Assembly (NCBI RefSeq): GCF_004321985.1
Contig: NZ_SCQN01000014.1
Location: 154,658 to 218,657, forward strand
Source of the DNA: Castellaniella sp.
GTDB taxonomy: Bacteria > Pseudomonadota > Gammaproteobacteria > Burkholderiales > Burkholderiaceae_B
DNA length: 64,000 nucleotides
Reading direction: 5' to 3'
The position numbers were made by a program, and so were the translations under genes. Shown piece by piece: positions 13,610 through 22,935 of this stretch. Position 1 is the first letter of the stretch. Every line of letters begins with the position of its first letter. The notes below the pieces were generated by a model. That model worked only from the letters and a program-made list of their open reading frames with translations, was not told where the DNA came from and made no database searches.

Positions 13610-14131
13610 TCAGGATCCGGCGTCGGGCCGGTTCAGGTCATGCAGTTCGGTGCCCAGCAGGCGGTCGTGCAGAAATTGGCCCTGGGGGTCGAACCACGTC
13701 CAGATGAAGATGGAGAATGGCGCCAGTACGATCAGCATGTCAAATGGCGGCCAGGCCAGTGCCCGGGAAATGGCTCCCACCAGCAAGCCCGTCAGCAGCG
13801 GGAGGGGCCAGATGAGCAGATAGCGCAGCAGCAGGCGCGAGCCGCGCAATGGCCGCGCCCCGCGATCGGTCAGGCGGATGGCCCAGGTCTTCATGGGTAG
13901 CGTCTGGCCGCCTTTGCGCCAGCAGGCAATGAAGTACAGGCCGATGGCCAGGAACAGAAAAACCTGCCGGGTGTGGCGCAGCATGAGACCGCTGCGGCTC
14001 TGGGTGAGTGTGTCGAACACGTAGCCCGCCAGGAACACGACACCAAAGAGCAGCACGCCTTCGTACATCATGCAGGCGAACCGCCGCAGGCGCGCCGGAG
14101 CGATGGGGATGGGCGAGGGAGTGTCAGACAT
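13610..14131 (-). CDS. RDD family membrane protein
   Basis: A 173-residue inner-membrane protein with three or four hydrophobic stretches (YEGVLLFGVVFLAGYVF; VFLFLAIGLYFIACW; LLLRYLLIWPLPLLTGLLVG; FDMLIVLAPFSIFIW). The RDD hallmarks are the early Arg (ARLRRFACMMYEG), the KGGQTLPMKTWAIRLTD block and the final DPQGQFLHDRLLGTEL. The start MSDTPSP at 14131 is preferred to one six codons upstream. The role of the family is not well defined; transport is proposed. Confidence 0.85.
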   Translation of the reverse strand: MSDTPSPIPIAPARLRRFACMMYEGVLLFGVVFLAGYVFDTLTQSRSGLMLRHTRQVFLFLAIGLYFIACWRKGGQTLPMKTWAIRLTDRGARPLRGSRLLLRYLLIWPLPLLTGLLVGAISRALAWPPFDMLIVLAPFSIFIWTWFDPQGQFLHDRLLGTELHDLNRPDAGS

Positions 14132-14175
14132 GGTTTTAGCGGATTTCAAACCCGCAATTATCGCCCAGAAACACA

Positions 14176-14198
14176 GAGGCCGCCCGGTGGGCGGCCTC
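14176..14198 (-). terminator. Hairpin after the 63-residue gene
   Basis: GAGGCCGCCC and GGGCGGCCTC form a 10-bp stem around a three-base loop; on the minus strand it is followed by TGTGTTTC. It lies between the stop of the small gene (14218) and the RDD gene start, so it would end the small transcript. Confidence 0.65.
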
Positions 14199-14217
14199 GT
14201 CTGCGGACCTGAGCGCC

Positions 14218-14409
14218 TTAATGGGCGGTATGGGCCGTATGGTGCATCAGCCGGACTTCCGGTGCCCTGAAGAAGCTGGCGATCTTTTGGAACAGGTGTC
14301 CGATCGCGCGGTCAAGGGCGTAGCTTTGCTGATTGGCGATCGCTTCTTGCAGAAGTTCACGTTCCAGAGCGTCGGTCAGACGCACATCGAAGTTTTCCAG
14401 GTTCTTCAT
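14218..14409 (-). CDS. Small helical protein, unknown
   Basis: A 63-residue protein starting MKNLENFDVRLTDALERELL and ending with a His-rich tail (HHTAHTAH). The first half looks like one amphipathic helix; no transmembrane segment is present. It stands alone with its own strong promoter and terminator, which argues that it is really expressed. An AGAGG ribosome binding site lies in the loop of a small hairpin (CAAGC/GCTTG) just before the ATG. I do not recognise the family. Confidence 0.6.
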   Translation of the reverse strand: MKNLENFDVRLTDALERELLQEAIANQQSYALDRAIGHLFQKIASFFRAPEVRLMHHTAHTAH

Positions 14410-14455
14410 AGCAAGCCTCTTTGCTTGAAAATGAGCGTTTCGCTCAACTGGAAGC

Positions 14456-14484
14456 ATTATAGGGTTAACCCTAGTATCGTGCAA
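14456..14484 (-). promoter_or_regulatory. Sigma-70 promoter with a 12-bp palindrome in the spacer
   Basis: Read on the minus strand, TTGCAC (14479-14484), a 17-base spacer and TATAAT (14456-14461) form a near-consensus promoter pointing at the 63-residue gene. The spacer and the edge of the -10 box contain AGGGTTAACCCT (14461-14472), a perfect palindrome, placed where a repressor would block polymerase. Confidence 0.75.
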
Positions 14485-14506
14485 GTCTCGTGGTAGAAAA
14501 GAGACT

Positions 14507-16069
14507 TCAGTCCGACTCTTGAGACCCCGACGCCTCAGACGCGCCATCGGCCGGGTCCCGGTAGCCCGCGCTCACCAGTTCGAACTGGAACAGCCGGCAG
14601 TCCAGGTCGCCGTTGTACAGCGGGTAGCGCCGCCGCGCCTTGAGCCGCAGGCGCTTCGGGAAGTCCAGGTCGCTGGTGATGACGTTCAGCCGCCAGCCGC
14701 CGTAGTGGCGCTTCAGGTGGGTTGCCCATTGTGACCAGAGATCGGCGTCTTCCTCGCTCAGGCGTTCGCCATAGGGCGGGTTGGTGACGATCCAGCCTGC
14801 GTCGCCGGGCGCCGGCAGCGCTCGCGCGTCGCAGACTTCGAAGCGGATGGCTTCGGGACCCAGGTGGGCGCGCTCCACGTTCGAGCGGGCAGCCGCGATG
14901 GCGGCCGGTTGCAGATCGCAGCCCACGATGGGCTGCTCGAGCCGGGTGGCAATCCTGGCCCTGGCGTCGTCCTTCAGGTCACGCCATAGCCGCGCATCGT
15001 GGGAACGCAACCGTTCGAATCCGAAGGGGCGCCAGATCCCGGGCGGTACGCCCAGCGCGATCCAGGCCGCTTCGATCAGGATGGTGCCGCTGCCACAGAA
15101 CGGATCCAGCAAAGGGGAATCGGGCGTCCAGTCCGACAGTGCGAGCATTCCTGCTGCGAGGTTCTCTCGCAGCGGTGCTTCGCCCTTGTCCAGGCGCCAG
15201 CCCCGCTTGAAGAGCGATTCGCCTGAGACGTCCAGATACAGTGTGGCGGAATGCGCGTCCAGGAACAGATGAACTCGAGCATCCGGGCGCACGGTGTCGA
15301 TATCCGGCCTGGCGCCTTCGAGTTCGCGCAGGCGGTCGCAGATGCCGTCCTTGGTCCGCAAGTTGCAATACTGCAGGCTCTGCATCGGGCTGCGGATGGC
15401 GGAAGTGTCCACGCGCAGCGTCTGTTCTGCGCCGAACCAGCGCTCCCAGGGCGTCTGCCGGGCCAGTTCCAGGATGTCGTCTTCCGTGTGGACGTCCGCG
15501 TGCGCGACCTGGACCAGGATGCGCGTGGCCAGTCGGGAATACAGATTCGCCCGCAGGATGCTGGTCCAGTCGGCCTGGAAGTGACAGCCCGCCCGGCCGG
15601 CCTGCACCGATTCGTAGCCCAGCGCCTGCAGCTCCAGCGACAGGGCTTCTTCCAGGCCGTGCGGGCAAGGGGCGAAGACGGTGAAGGTTTCGGTGATGCG
15701 CGGTGCTCGCGGGGTTCGCGGCTTGCGCTGGATGCGCGGTTCGGAAGGTGCCTCGGACAGTGATTCAGCGACCACCTGTTCCGCGGCGCGCGACGACGGA
15801 CTCTCGCGTTGTGCGTCGCGGGGAGGGCGACGAGGGGCTGCATGCGGGTGCTGTTGCTCCGTATGCGGACCCTGTGGCCGCTTGCGGGCTTCGCTGCGGG
15901 GTGCCGCGTCGGTCGCCGACGGATTGGCCTGTTGCGCGTGCTGCCGCAGCGCGGCTTGCCGCGCGCGGGCGCCAGCGCGCGGGCGGTCCTTGCGTTCGGG
16001 TGTGGTGGAGTCGCGGCTCGTGCTGCGCGGCTTCAGGCTCAGGGTCTTGCGGGATGGCGTATCGCTCAT
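14507..16069 (-). CDS. 23S rRNA methyltransferase, RlmL type (THUMP + SAM methylase)
   Basis: This 520-residue protein has a THUMP RNA-binding region (about residues 130-300, starting FAPCPHGLEEALSLELQALGY) and a class I methyltransferase domain with the SAM motif LLDPFCGSGTILIEAA and the N-methylase motif NPPYGERL. This is the layout of RlmL, which makes m2G2445 in 23S rRNA; the RlmK half found in the E. coli fusion is absent. The first 125 residues are low-complexity, rich in Arg, Pro, Ala and Ser, an extra basic tail that may bind RNA. It lies 6 bases downstream of the hemJ frame's end on the opposite reading path of the minus strand cluster. Confidence 0.87.
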   Translation of the reverse strand: MSDTPSRKTLSLKPRSTSRDSTTPERKDRPRAGARARQAALRQHAQQANPSATDAAPRSEARKRPQGPHTEQQHPHAAPRRPPRDAQRESPSSRAAEQVVAESLSEAPSEPRIQRKPRTPRAPRITETFTVFAPCPHGLEEALSLELQALGYESVQAGRAGCHFQADWTSILRANLYSRLATRILVQVAHADVHTEDDILELARQTPWERWFGAEQTLRVDTSAIRSPMQSLQYCNLRTKDGICDRLRELEGARPDIDTVRPDARVHLFLDAHSATLYLDVSGESLFKRGWRLDKGEAPLRENLAAGMLALSDWTPDSPLLDPFCGSGTILIEAAWIALGVPPGIWRPFGFERLRSHDARLWRDLKDDARARIATRLEQPIVGCDLQPAAIAAARSNVERAHLGPEAIRFEVCDARALPAPGDAGWIVTNPPYGERLSEEDADLWSQWATHLKRHYGGWRLNVITSDLDFPKRLRLKARRRYPLYNGDLDCRLFQFELVSAGYRDPADGASEASGSQESD

Positions 16070-16075
16070 GATGAC

Positions 16076-16492
16076 TCAGAAGGGTTTGGTGACCACCAGG
16101 ATCAGGATCAGCAGGAGCAGCACCACGGGGATTTCGTTGAAGATGCGAAAGAACCGGTGCGAGTGGGCGCAGGTGTCCGACTCAAAGGCTCGGAGGTAGT
16201 GGCGACACGCCAGGTGGTCGGCGATCAGCAGCACGACGAACAGCAGCTTGGCGTGCATCCAGCCTTGTCCCTGGCCGATGCCGTAAATCAGCCACAGCCA
16301 GAGGCCCATGATCAGCGCAAGGACCCCCAGCGGCGTCATGAAGCGGTAGAGCCGTTGGGCCATTCCCAACAGGACCGCTCGGGTGCCAGCATCGGTAGTC
16401 TGCGCCAGGTTCACATAGATTCGCGGCAGATAGAACAGCCCCGCGAACCATGAGACGACGAACAGGATGTGGAAGGTCTTGACCCAGAGCAC
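16076..16492 (-). CDS. hemJ: HemJ/CopD-like membrane protein (protoporphyrinogen IX oxidase)
   Basis: A 138-residue inner-membrane protein with four hydrophobic segments. The N-terminal KTFHILFVVSWFAGLFYLPRI, with its conserved His and Arg, and the later WMHAKLLFVV match HemJ, the heme-pathway enzyme converting protoporphyrinogen IX to protoporphyrin IX. I chose a GTG start at 16492, two bases after the proA stop; the frame is open further upstream only as a proA shadow. A copper-resistance CopD-like role is the alternative reading. Confidence 0.82.
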   Translation of the reverse strand: MLWVKTFHILFVVSWFAGLFYLPRIYVNLAQTTDAGTRAVLLGMAQRLYRFMTPLGVLALIMGLWLWLIYGIGQGQGWMHAKLLFVVLLIADHLACRHYLRAFESDTCAHSHRFFRIFNEIPVVLLLLILILVVTKPF

Positions 16493-16494
16493 GC

Positions 16495-17754
16495 TCAGCC
16501 CCGCACCTGACCGTCGCCGGTCAAAACCCATTTCTGCATGGTGAGGCCTTCCAGCCCCACGGGGCCGCGCGCGTGCAGGCGGTTCGTGGAAATACCGATT
16601 TCCGCGCCCAGGCCGTACTCGAAGCCATCGGCGAAGCAGGTGGGCAGGTTCACATAGACGGAACTGGAATCGACTTCGCGCTGGAACCGCTGAGCGGCCG
16701 CCAGGTCTTCGGTCACGATGGATTCGGTGTGCTCGGAGCCGTAGCGCGCGATGTGGTCCATTGCCTGCTCCAGCGAGTCCACGACACGCACGGCGAGGAT
16801 GGGTGCGAGAAACTCCGTGGCCCAGTCTTCTTCGGTTGCGGGAACCGACTGCGGCAGCAGCGCTGCTGCGCGTGGATCCGCCCGCAGCTCCACGCCCAGC
16901 TCGGTGAAGCGGGCGCCTGCGCGTGGCAGCCATTGAGGCGCGATCTGATCGTGCACCAGCAGGGTTTCCATGGCGCCGCAAATCCCGGTGCGGTAGGTCT
17001 TCGCGTTGATGGCGATGGCCAGGGCCTTTTCCGGATCGGCTGCCTTATCCACATACACATGGCAGTTGCCTTCGAGGTGCTTGATGAGCGGCACGCGTGA
17101 TTCGGCGGACAGCCGTGCGATCAGGTTCTTGCCTCCGCGCGGAATGATGACGTCGATGAAGTCGGTCAGCGTGATCATCTCGCCCACCGCGGCCCGGTCC
17201 GTCGTGGGCACGACCTGGACGGCGTGCGTGGGCAGGCCCGCTGCGCGCAGGCCTTCCTGGATGATTTCGCCCAGCGCCCGGTTCGAGTGGAAGGCCTCGC
17301 TGCCCCCGCGCAGGATGGTTGCGTTGCCCGATTTGAGACACAACGCGGCGGCGTCTATGGTCACGTTCGGGCGGGATTCGTAGATGATCCCGATGACGCC
17401 CAGTGGCACCCGCATGCGCGCCACGCGCATGCCGTTGGGGCGTATGGTGGTTTCGCTCAGGCTGCCGATGGGATCGGGCATGGCTGCGATCTGTGACAGG
17501 CCGGTGGCCATGCTGTCCAGCGCCTTGTCCGAGAGGCGCAGGCGGTCGATGAGAGGATCCGCCAGTTGCTGGTCCGCCGCCTCCTTCAGATCATGGGCGT
17601 TTTGCGCTTGCAGCCAGGCGCGGCGGGCCTGCAGCCCATCGGCCATGGCCAGCAGTGCCGTGGATTTCATCGCCCCCGTCGCCATGCGCATGGCGCGTGC
17701 GGCTTCCCGGGCCTGGCGGCCCAGGGTCTGCATGGAGAAACTGCTGTCGTTCAT
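16495..17754 (-). CDS. proA: Gamma-glutamyl phosphate reductase
   Basis: ProA makes glutamate 5-semialdehyde in proline synthesis. The 419-residue protein has the aldehyde-dehydrogenase-fold blocks: [37 protein letters not shown], and the catalytic Cys in [11 protein letters not shown]. It forms a minus-strand series with holA upstream (27-base gap) and hemJ downstream. The proB kinase gene is not adjacent. Confidence 0.97.
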   Translation of the reverse strand: MNDSSFSMQTLGRQAREAARAMRMATGAMKSTALLAMADGLQARRAWLQAQNAHDLKEAADQQLADPLIDRLRLSDKALDSMATGLSQIAAMPDPIGSLSETTIRPNGMRVARMRVPLGVIGIIYESRPNVTIDAAALCLKSGNATILRGGSEAFHSNRALGEIIQEGLRAAGLPTHAVQVVPTTDRAAVGEMITLTDFIDVIIPRGGKNLIARLSAESRVPLIKHLEGNCHVYVDKAADPEKALAIAINAKTYRTGICGAMETLLVHDQIAPQWLPRAGARFTELGVELRADPRAAALLPQSVPATEEDWATEFLAPILAVRVVDSLEQAMDHIARYGSEHTESIVTEDLAAAQRFQREVDSSSVYVNLPTCFADGFEYGLGAEIGISTNRLHARGPVGLEGLTMQKWVLTGDGQVRG

Positions 17755-17781
17755 AGAAAATCCGCGTGAAATTCGGTAAGG

Positions 17782-18834
17782 TCAGGTGCGGGGGGCGCCT
17801 GCCGTGGCCATGCGCATCACCAGCCTGGCAAGCTCATCCCAAGGGTCGCTGAGCCGACCCTCGACCGGTACGCCTTTGATCATACGATCGATTTCGTGGA
17901 CGTGCCGTAGCGCCGGCGGCCAGACCGCCGCCGGAATTCGCCTCAGGGCCTGGCGTGCCAGCCGTTCGCGTGCGCCGAAGATCCGGTTGGCACGCAGGCC
18001 GGCGTCCAGATTGGCCGGCCCCAGATCGGATATCCGGCCCAGGATCCGGATTTCCTCGCCCACCGCCCACAGGACCAGCAGCAGCGCTTCGCCTTCGGCA
18101 CGCAGGCCTTCGAGCACCGTCAGGGCCCGGTCTGCCTGACCCAGCAGCATGGCATCGCGCAGGTCATAGAGATTGTAGCGGGCGACGTTCAGCACGGCCG
18201 CCTGGACCTGTTCCGGCGACAGCGCGCCGGCAGGATAGATCAGGGCGAGTTTCTGAATTTCCTGGTGTGCGGCCAGCAGGTTGCCCTCGACCTTTTCGGC
18301 CAGCCAGGCGAGTGTCTCCCGGTCCGTGCCTTGTTCCTGGCGGCGCAACCGATCGGCGATCCAGGCGGGCAGCGTGTCTCGCGGAATGCCGGGAATGTCG
18401 ATCCAGTGCGTCTGCTGGCGCAAGGTGGTGACCCACTTGCTCTGTTGCGTGGCGCGGTCCAGCGCCGGCAGCTGGATCAGGAGGCGCACGTCGGGCAGCT
18501 GTCCTTTGGTCGCCAGCGACGCGAGGTTCAGCAGGGCGTCGGCGCCCGTCTTGCCCGGCTTGCCGCCCGGCAGGCTGACTTCCAGCAGGCGCAGATCCCC
18601 GAACAGCGAGCTGTTGCGTGCAGCCGCCAGCACCGGGCTCCAGTCGCTGCGCGCATCCATCACCCAGTGGCTGCGTTCGGTGCAGCCCAGCCGTGCCGCG
18701 CTGGCGCGGAATGCGTCCACGGTCTCGGTCAGCAGCAGAATCTCTTCGCCGGCAAGCACACAGCAGGCCGGGAGTTCTGGCGCGCTGGTCAGCTGCTCCA
18801 GGGTGCGATTGAAATCCTGGACCCGGTTGTTCAT
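17782..18834 (-). CDS. holA: DNA polymerase III delta subunit
   Basis: Delta opens the sliding clamp in the clamp loader. The 350 residues include the family pattern near the N-terminus (CCVLAGEEILLLTETVDAFRA) and the middle and C-terminal regions (WLAEKVEGNLLAAHQEIQKLALIYP). The start overlaps the lptE stop as TGATG, showing translational coupling in the leuS-lptE-holA unit that is common in this class. Confidence 0.95.
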   Translation of the reverse strand: MNNRVQDFNRTLEQLTSAPELPACCVLAGEEILLLTETVDAFRASAARLGCTERSHWVMDARSDWSPVLAAARNSSLFGDLRLLEVSLPGGKPGKTGADALLNLASLATKGQLPDVRLLIQLPALDRATQQSKWVTTLRQQTHWIDIPGIPRDTLPAWIADRLRRQEQGTDRETLAWLAEKVEGNLLAAHQEIQKLALIYPAGALSPEQVQAAVLNVARYNLYDLRDAMLLGQADRALTVLEGLRAEGEALLLVLWAVGEEIRILGRISDLGPANLDAGLRANRIFGARERLARQALRRIPAAVWPPALRHVHEIDRMIKGVPVEGRLSDPWDELARLVMRMATAGAPRT

Positions 18835-19472
18835 CAGGGTAATGAGCCTGGCGTGCCGGGGATGCGGGGGGTGCCCGGATGGCGCTGGCGGTTGATCTCG
18901 GTGCTCGGGATGGGCACCACGGGCCGGTGATCCGCGTTGCGGTAGGCTTCTTGTACGTCAGGGGCGCTCATGCGGCGCAGGATCTGGTCGATCAGGCTGT
19001 TGCGCATGTCTTTGAAAGTGCGCGTGATTTCGCTGTCTTTGGCCTGGACGATGTTGACGTTGTAGGGCAGTTCGCGAACGCTGTGCAGGACGGTCGGTGC
19101 GAGCAGTACATGGCCGGCCTTGTCCAGCAGCTCGAAGCTGAAGTTCAGATCCAGTTCGTATTCGTCGACCTGGCCCTGCGCGTTGATGGAAAGCTGGCGC
19201 AGGCCCTGGTCGTCGGAAATCTGGTGCAGATAGACTTCCGCCTGGCTCCGGTCTTCGATGAAGCGGGTGTCGGGCGAGTTGGCTTCCACGGCACGGCGCA
19301 GGCGAGCGCCGAACTCGGAATCCAGGTTGATGTTGGTAAACAGGGTCTTGAAGGGCAGCGGCGTGGCGGCCTTCAAGTGAAAGCCGCAGGCGCTCAGCAC
19401 GGCCAGGCAGGGCAGGGCCAGGCACAGTCTGCGGGTTCGCTGGAATTGTTCGGAAACGGCCATGTGCATCAT
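18834..19472 (-). CDS. lptE: LPS-assembly lipoprotein LptE
   Basis: LptE plugs the LptD translocon in the outer membrane. The 212-residue form has a basic N-terminus, a hydrophobic segment and the lipobox LSAC (Cys near residue 30), followed by GFHLK as in LptE. The sequence then gives the YLHQISDDQ and [20 protein letters not shown] region. The first ATG overlaps the leuS stop; ATGs two and four codons in are possible alternatives. The tail is Pro/Gly-rich. Confidence 0.93.
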   Translation of the reverse strand: MMHMAVSEQFQRTRRLCLALPCLAVLSACGFHLKAATPLPFKTLFTNINLDSEFGARLRRAVEANSPDTRFIEDRSQAEVYLHQISDDQGLRQLSINAQGQVDEYELDLNFSFELLDKAGHVLLAPTVLHSVRELPYNVNIVQAKDSEITRTFKDMRNSLIDQILRRMSAPDVQEAYRNADHRPVVPIPSTEINRQRHPGTPRIPGTPGSLP

Positions 19473-22120
19473 CCCACCACGTTCACCAGACGCCCGGGGA
19501 CCACCACGATGCGTTTGGGCGGACGGCCTTCCAGAAAACGCCCGACAGCCTCGTGGCTTCGGGCCAGCGCATCGATGGCTGCCTTGTCAGCGTCCTGTGG
19601 GACGGTGATCTGACCGCGCATCTTGCCGTTGACCTGCAGGACCAGTTCCACGGTCTCGGCCTTCAGGGCTGACGCGTCGACTTGCGGCCATGGCGCATCC
19701 AGCAGATCGCCGAGCGCATCGGCGAAGCCGAGCTCACGCCAGAGCTGCCAGGTGATGTGCGGCACGACCGGGTACAGCACGCGCAGGAGAATGGACGCCG
19801 ATTCGACAATCGCCGTGCCGTCGGCGCCCTCGTGGGTGGCTGCTTCCAGCGTGTTGAGCATTTTCATCGCGGTGGAGACCACGGTGTTGTACTGGATGCG
19901 CTGGTAGTCGTAGTCGGCCTGGCGCAGCAAGGTGTGGATCTGACGCCGCAGCGCCAGGCCCTGGTCCCCGAGCTGGCTCCAGTCGGCTGTTCCCTGGTGG
20001 GTGCGGATGACGTCGTGGTGGGCATGACCGAATGCCCACAGGCGTCGCAGGAACCGGTGTGCGCCCTCGACTCCGGAGTCCGACCATTCCAGCGTCTGTT
20101 CGGGCGGGCTGGCGAACATGACGAACAGGCGCGCCGTGTCGGCGCCCATGGTTTCGATCAGCGACTGCGGGTCGACGCCGTTGTTTTTGGACTTCGACAT
20201 GGTGCCGATGCCGCCGTAGTCCACCGTGGAACCGTCGGATTTCAGGCGGGCGCCGGTAATCGCGCCCTTGTCGTCAGTGATATTTTCGACCTGGTCGGGC
20301 CAGAAGTATTCGATGCCGCCGCGTTCGTTGCGGCGCGAATAGATGTGGTTCAGAACCATGCCCTGGCACAGCAGCCGCGTGAACGGTTCGGAGAACTTCA
20401 ACATGCCCAGGTCGCGCATCACGCGCGTCCAGAAGCGCGCATACAGCAGGTGCAGCACGGCATGTTCGATGCCGCCGATGTACTGGTCCATCGGCATCCA
20501 GTAATTGTTCCGGGCGTCCACCATGGCCTGGTCATTGCCGGGCGAGGTGTAGCGCATGAAGTACCAGGACGAGTCGATGAAGGTGTCCATGGTGTCGGTT
20601 TCTCGACGCGCGGCCTTGCCGCAGCGGGGACACTGGCAGGACAGGAAGGCTTCGTTGCGGGCCAGCGGATTGCCGGTGCCGTCCGGCACCAGGTCTTCGG
20701 GCAGCCGGACGGGCAGGTCTGCTTCCGGCACCGGTACCGGGCCGCAGTCCGGGCAATGAATGATGGGGATGGGGGTCCCCCAGTAGCGCTGTCGCGAGAT
20801 ACCCCAGTCGCGCAGGCGCCAAGTGGTGCGCAGCTCGCCCAGCCCCATGGCCTGCAGGTCGGCCGCCACTGCCTGAATGGCCGCGCTGGTGGTCAGGCCG
20901 TCGTATTTGCCGGAATTCACGGTATGGCCGACCTGCTTGTCGGCGTACCATTCCTCCCAGGCGTCGGTGGAATAGGTCTGTCCGTCCGCGGCGATGACCT
21001 GGCGGATCGGCAGGTCATATTTGCGCGCAAATGCGAAGTCGCGCTCGTCGTGTGCGGGCACGCCCATCACGGCGCCGTCGCCGTAGCTCATGAGCACGTA
21101 GTTGCCTACCCAGACAGGGACGGGTTGGCCGGTCAGCGGGTGTGTGACGGTCAGCCCGGTGGGCAGGCCTTCTTTTTCGCGCGTGGCCAGTTCGGCTTCG
21201 GTCGTGCCGCCCTTGCGGCAGGATTCGATGAAGGCTGCCAGGTCGGGGTTGTTGCGGGCCGCGTGCGCCGCGAGCGGGTGTTCTGGTGCCACCGCGCAGA
21301 AAGTCACCCCCATGATGGTGTCGGCGCGCGTGGTGAAGACGTGCAGGAGCCCGTCCTGGATGAGGGTGCCATCGCTGTTGTGGATATCGTGGCGGAAGGC
21401 GAAGCGCACACCTTCGCTGCGGCCCAGCCAGTTCTCCTGCATCAGGCGCACGCGATCGGGCCAGCCCGCCAGGCTGCCGTCTTCCAGTGTGGTGAGCAGC
21501 TCGTCTGCGTAGTCGGTGATGCGCAGGTAGTAGCCAGGGATCTCGCGCTTTTCGACCAAGGCGCCCGAGCGCCAGCCGCGTCCGTCGATCACCTGTTCAT
21601 TGGCCAGCACCGTCTGGTCCACGGGGTCCCAGTTGACGATCTGGGTCTTGCGGTAGGCAATGCCCTTTTCCAGCATCTTCAGGAACAGCCACTGATTCCA
21701 TTTGTAGTAGTGCGGATCGCAGGCGCACATCTCGCGCGACCAGTCGATCGCCAGCCCCATGGCCTGCATCTGCTTCTTCATGTAGGCGATGTTGTCGTAT
21801 GTCCATTTGGCGGGCGGCACGCCATATTTCATGGCCGCGTTTTCCGCCGGCATGCCGAACGCATCCCAGCCCATGGGCATGAGCACGTTGTACCCGCGCA
21901 TGCGCAACTGGCGCGCCATCATGTCGTTGATGGTGTAGTTGCGCACATGTCCCATGTGCAGCTTGCCGCTGGGGTAGGGCAGCATCGAGCAGGCGTAGAA
22001 CTTCGGTTTGGGGGAACCGTCTCGGCCCTTGGCGTCTTCCGTGACGCGGTACACGTCGTCTGCACGCCAGTGTGCCTGGGTGTCGGATTCAACCTGGGTG
22101 TGGAGGTAACGTTCCTGCAT
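19469..22120 (-). CDS. leuS: Leucyl-tRNA synthetase
   Basis: LeuRS charges tRNA-Leu. The start at 22120 gives [11 protein letters not shown] and 883 residues, the normal length; an upstream start would add 25 non-conserved residues. Class I signatures are present: HIGH as HMGH in [15 protein letters not shown], and KMSKS as MSKSK in [13 protein letters not shown]. The CP1 editing domain contains the conserved Thr-rich and Asp residues ([28 protein letters not shown]). It heads the minus-strand unit leuS-lptE-holA. Confidence 0.98.
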   Translation of the reverse strand: MQERYLHTQVESDTQAHWRADDVYRVTEDAKGRDGSPKPKFYACSMLPYPSGKLHMGHVRNYTINDMMARQLRMRGYNVLMPMGWDAFGMPAENAAMKYGVPPAKWTYDNIAYMKKQMQAMGLAIDWSREMCACDPHYYKWNQWLFLKMLEKGIAYRKTQIVNWDPVDQTVLANEQVIDGRGWRSGALVEKREIPGYYLRITDYADELLTTLEDGSLAGWPDRVRLMQENWLGRSEGVRFAFRHDIHNSDGTLIQDGLLHVFTTRADTIMGVTFCAVAPEHPLAAHAARNNPDLAAFIESCRKGGTTEAELATREKEGLPTGLTVTHPLTGQPVPVWVGNYVLMSYGDGAVMGVPAHDERDFAFARKYDLPIRQVIAADGQTYSTDAWEEWYADKQVGHTVNSGKYDGLTTSAAIQAVAADLQAMGLGELRTTWRLRDWGISRQRYWGTPIPIIHCPDCGPVPVPEADLPVRLPEDLVPDGTGNPLARNEAFLSCQCPRCGKAARRETDTMDTFIDSSWYFMRYTSPGNDQAMVDARNNYWMPMDQYIGGIEHAVLHLLYARFWTRVMRDLGMLKFSEPFTRLLCQGMVLNHIYSRRNERGGIEYFWPDQVENITDDKGAITGARLKSDGSTVDYGGIGTMSKSKNNGVDPQSLIETMGADTARLFVMFASPPEQTLEWSDSGVEGAHRFLRRLWAFGHAHHDVIRTHQGTADWSQLGDQGLALRRQIHTLLRQADYDYQRIQYNTVVSTAMKMLNTLEAATHEGADGTAIVESASILLRVLYPVVPHITWQLWRELGFADALGDLLDAPWPQVDASALKAETVELVLQVNGKMRGQITVPQDADKAAIDALARSHEAVGRFLEGRPPKRIVVVPGRLVNVVG

Positions 22121-22193
22121 GGGTCTGTCTGTGGAGTGAATGGGAAAAGGCAAGCCTTGCATTATAGGCTGCGGGGCTGGATTCCGGACCGGC

Positions 22194-22222
22194 AAAAAAA
22201 ACCCCGCGACAGGGCGCGGGGT
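22194..22222 (-). terminator. Rho-independent terminator of rpmB-rpmG
   Basis: ACCCCGCG/CGCGGGGT form an 8-bp GC stem (22201-22208 with 22215-22222), and on the minus strand the stem is followed by a run of eight T. It lies 40 bases after the rpmG stop and before leuS. Confidence 0.9.
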
Positions 22223-22263
22223 CTTCGAGAAACCGGTGAGACGATCCGGGAGAGGTGCCCGGA

Positions 22264-22431
22264 TTATTTCAGCTTGGTTTCCTTGTAGTCGACGTGCTTG
22301 CGCGCAACCGGATCATACTTTTTGATCAACATCTTTTCCGGCATGTTGCGTTTGTTTTTCGTCGTCGTGTAGAAGTGGCCCGTTCCTGCGGAGGATTCGA
22401 GCTTGATCTTTTCGCGAGCGCCTTTTGCCAT
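22264..22431 (-). CDS. rpmG: 50S ribosomal protein L33
   Basis: A 55-residue ribosomal protein: it begins [20 protein letters not shown] and ends [11 protein letters not shown]. It has no CxxC pair, so it is the zinc-free (C-minus) form usual in proteobacteria. It follows rpmB by 21 bases and is ended by the terminator at 22194-22222. Confidence 0.97.
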   Translation of the reverse strand: MAKGAREKIKLESSAGTGHFYTTTKNKRNMPEKMLIKKYDPVARKHVDYKETKLK

Positions 22432-22452
22432 GATGTGCTCCTATGCGGCCGT

Positions 22453-22689
22453 TCAGGCCAGTTCGCCGCGGGCGCGCAGGTCGGCCAGCACGACGTCGAT
22501 GCCGTTCTTGTCGATGGTGCGCAGGGCTTTGGTGGATACGCGAAGGCGTATCCAGCGGTTCTCGGATTCAACCCAGAACCGGCGCGATTGCAGGTTGGGC
22601 AGGAAACGCCGCTTGGTCTTGTTGTTCGCATGCGAGACGTTATTGCCCACCATTGGGCTTTTGCCGGTTACTTGGCATACGCGTGCCAT
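22453..22689 (-). CDS. rpmB: 50S ribosomal protein L28
   Basis: A 78-residue ribosomal protein: [29 protein letters not shown] is the diagnostic N-terminus. It is the first gene of the rpmB-rpmG operon; an AGGTGGGA-type ribosome binding site lies before the ATG. Confidence 0.97.
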   Translation of the reverse strand: MARVCQVTGKSPMVGNNVSHANNKTKRRFLPNLQSRRFWVESENRWIRLRVSTKALRTIDKNGIDVVLADLRARGELA

Positions 22690-22820
22690 GGTCCCACCTC
22701 TGTTTGTCTGTCAGGAAAGCCCTGCATTCTATACTGAAAATCCGTGGTAAATCAAGCAGGTCTCGTGCGGCGGGGTGCCCAGGCGCCATGGAGTGCACCG
22801 GATGCAGGGCCCGGTCGTGC

Positions 22821-22850
22821 CTTCGTGCGAAATCGTTACCCCGCACGAAG
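22821..22850. repeat. 9-bp inverted repeat between rpmB and the cfa homologue
   Basis: CTTCGTGCG (22821-22829) and CGCACGAAG (22842-22850) can pair into a 9-bp stem with a 12-base loop. There is no T-run on either strand, so it is not a standard terminator. It lies in the 246-base divergent intergenic region. Confidence 0.6.
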
Positions 22851-22874
22851 CGGCCAGAATGGCGCCTGAAGGGC

Positions 22875-22902
22875 TTGGCTCGCCGATGTTTGGCGCTATA
22901 TT
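22875..22902 (+). promoter_or_regulatory. Sigma-70 promoter of the cfa homologue
   Basis: TTGGCT (22875-22880), a 16-base spacer and TATATT (22897-22902) form a fair promoter 34 bases before the start codon. ACAGGgtCCTGT (22905-22916), a small inverted repeat, lies at the expected start of transcription. Confidence 0.6.
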
Positions 22903-22935
22903 AACAGGGTCCTGTTCGCACTGAGGGAGGCTCTG

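Noticed and set aside
14480..14506. tRNA or small RNA gene near 14.4 kb
   Set aside because: The strong promoter could serve an RNA, but the downstream ORF with ribosome binding site and terminator explains it better, and no tRNA fold is seen.
19682..22288. An 868-residue open frame antisense to leuS
   Set aside because: It is a GC-rich shadow frame: leuS on the other strand has full class I synthetase signatures, and the antisense protein has repetitive Arg/Val/Gly/His composition.
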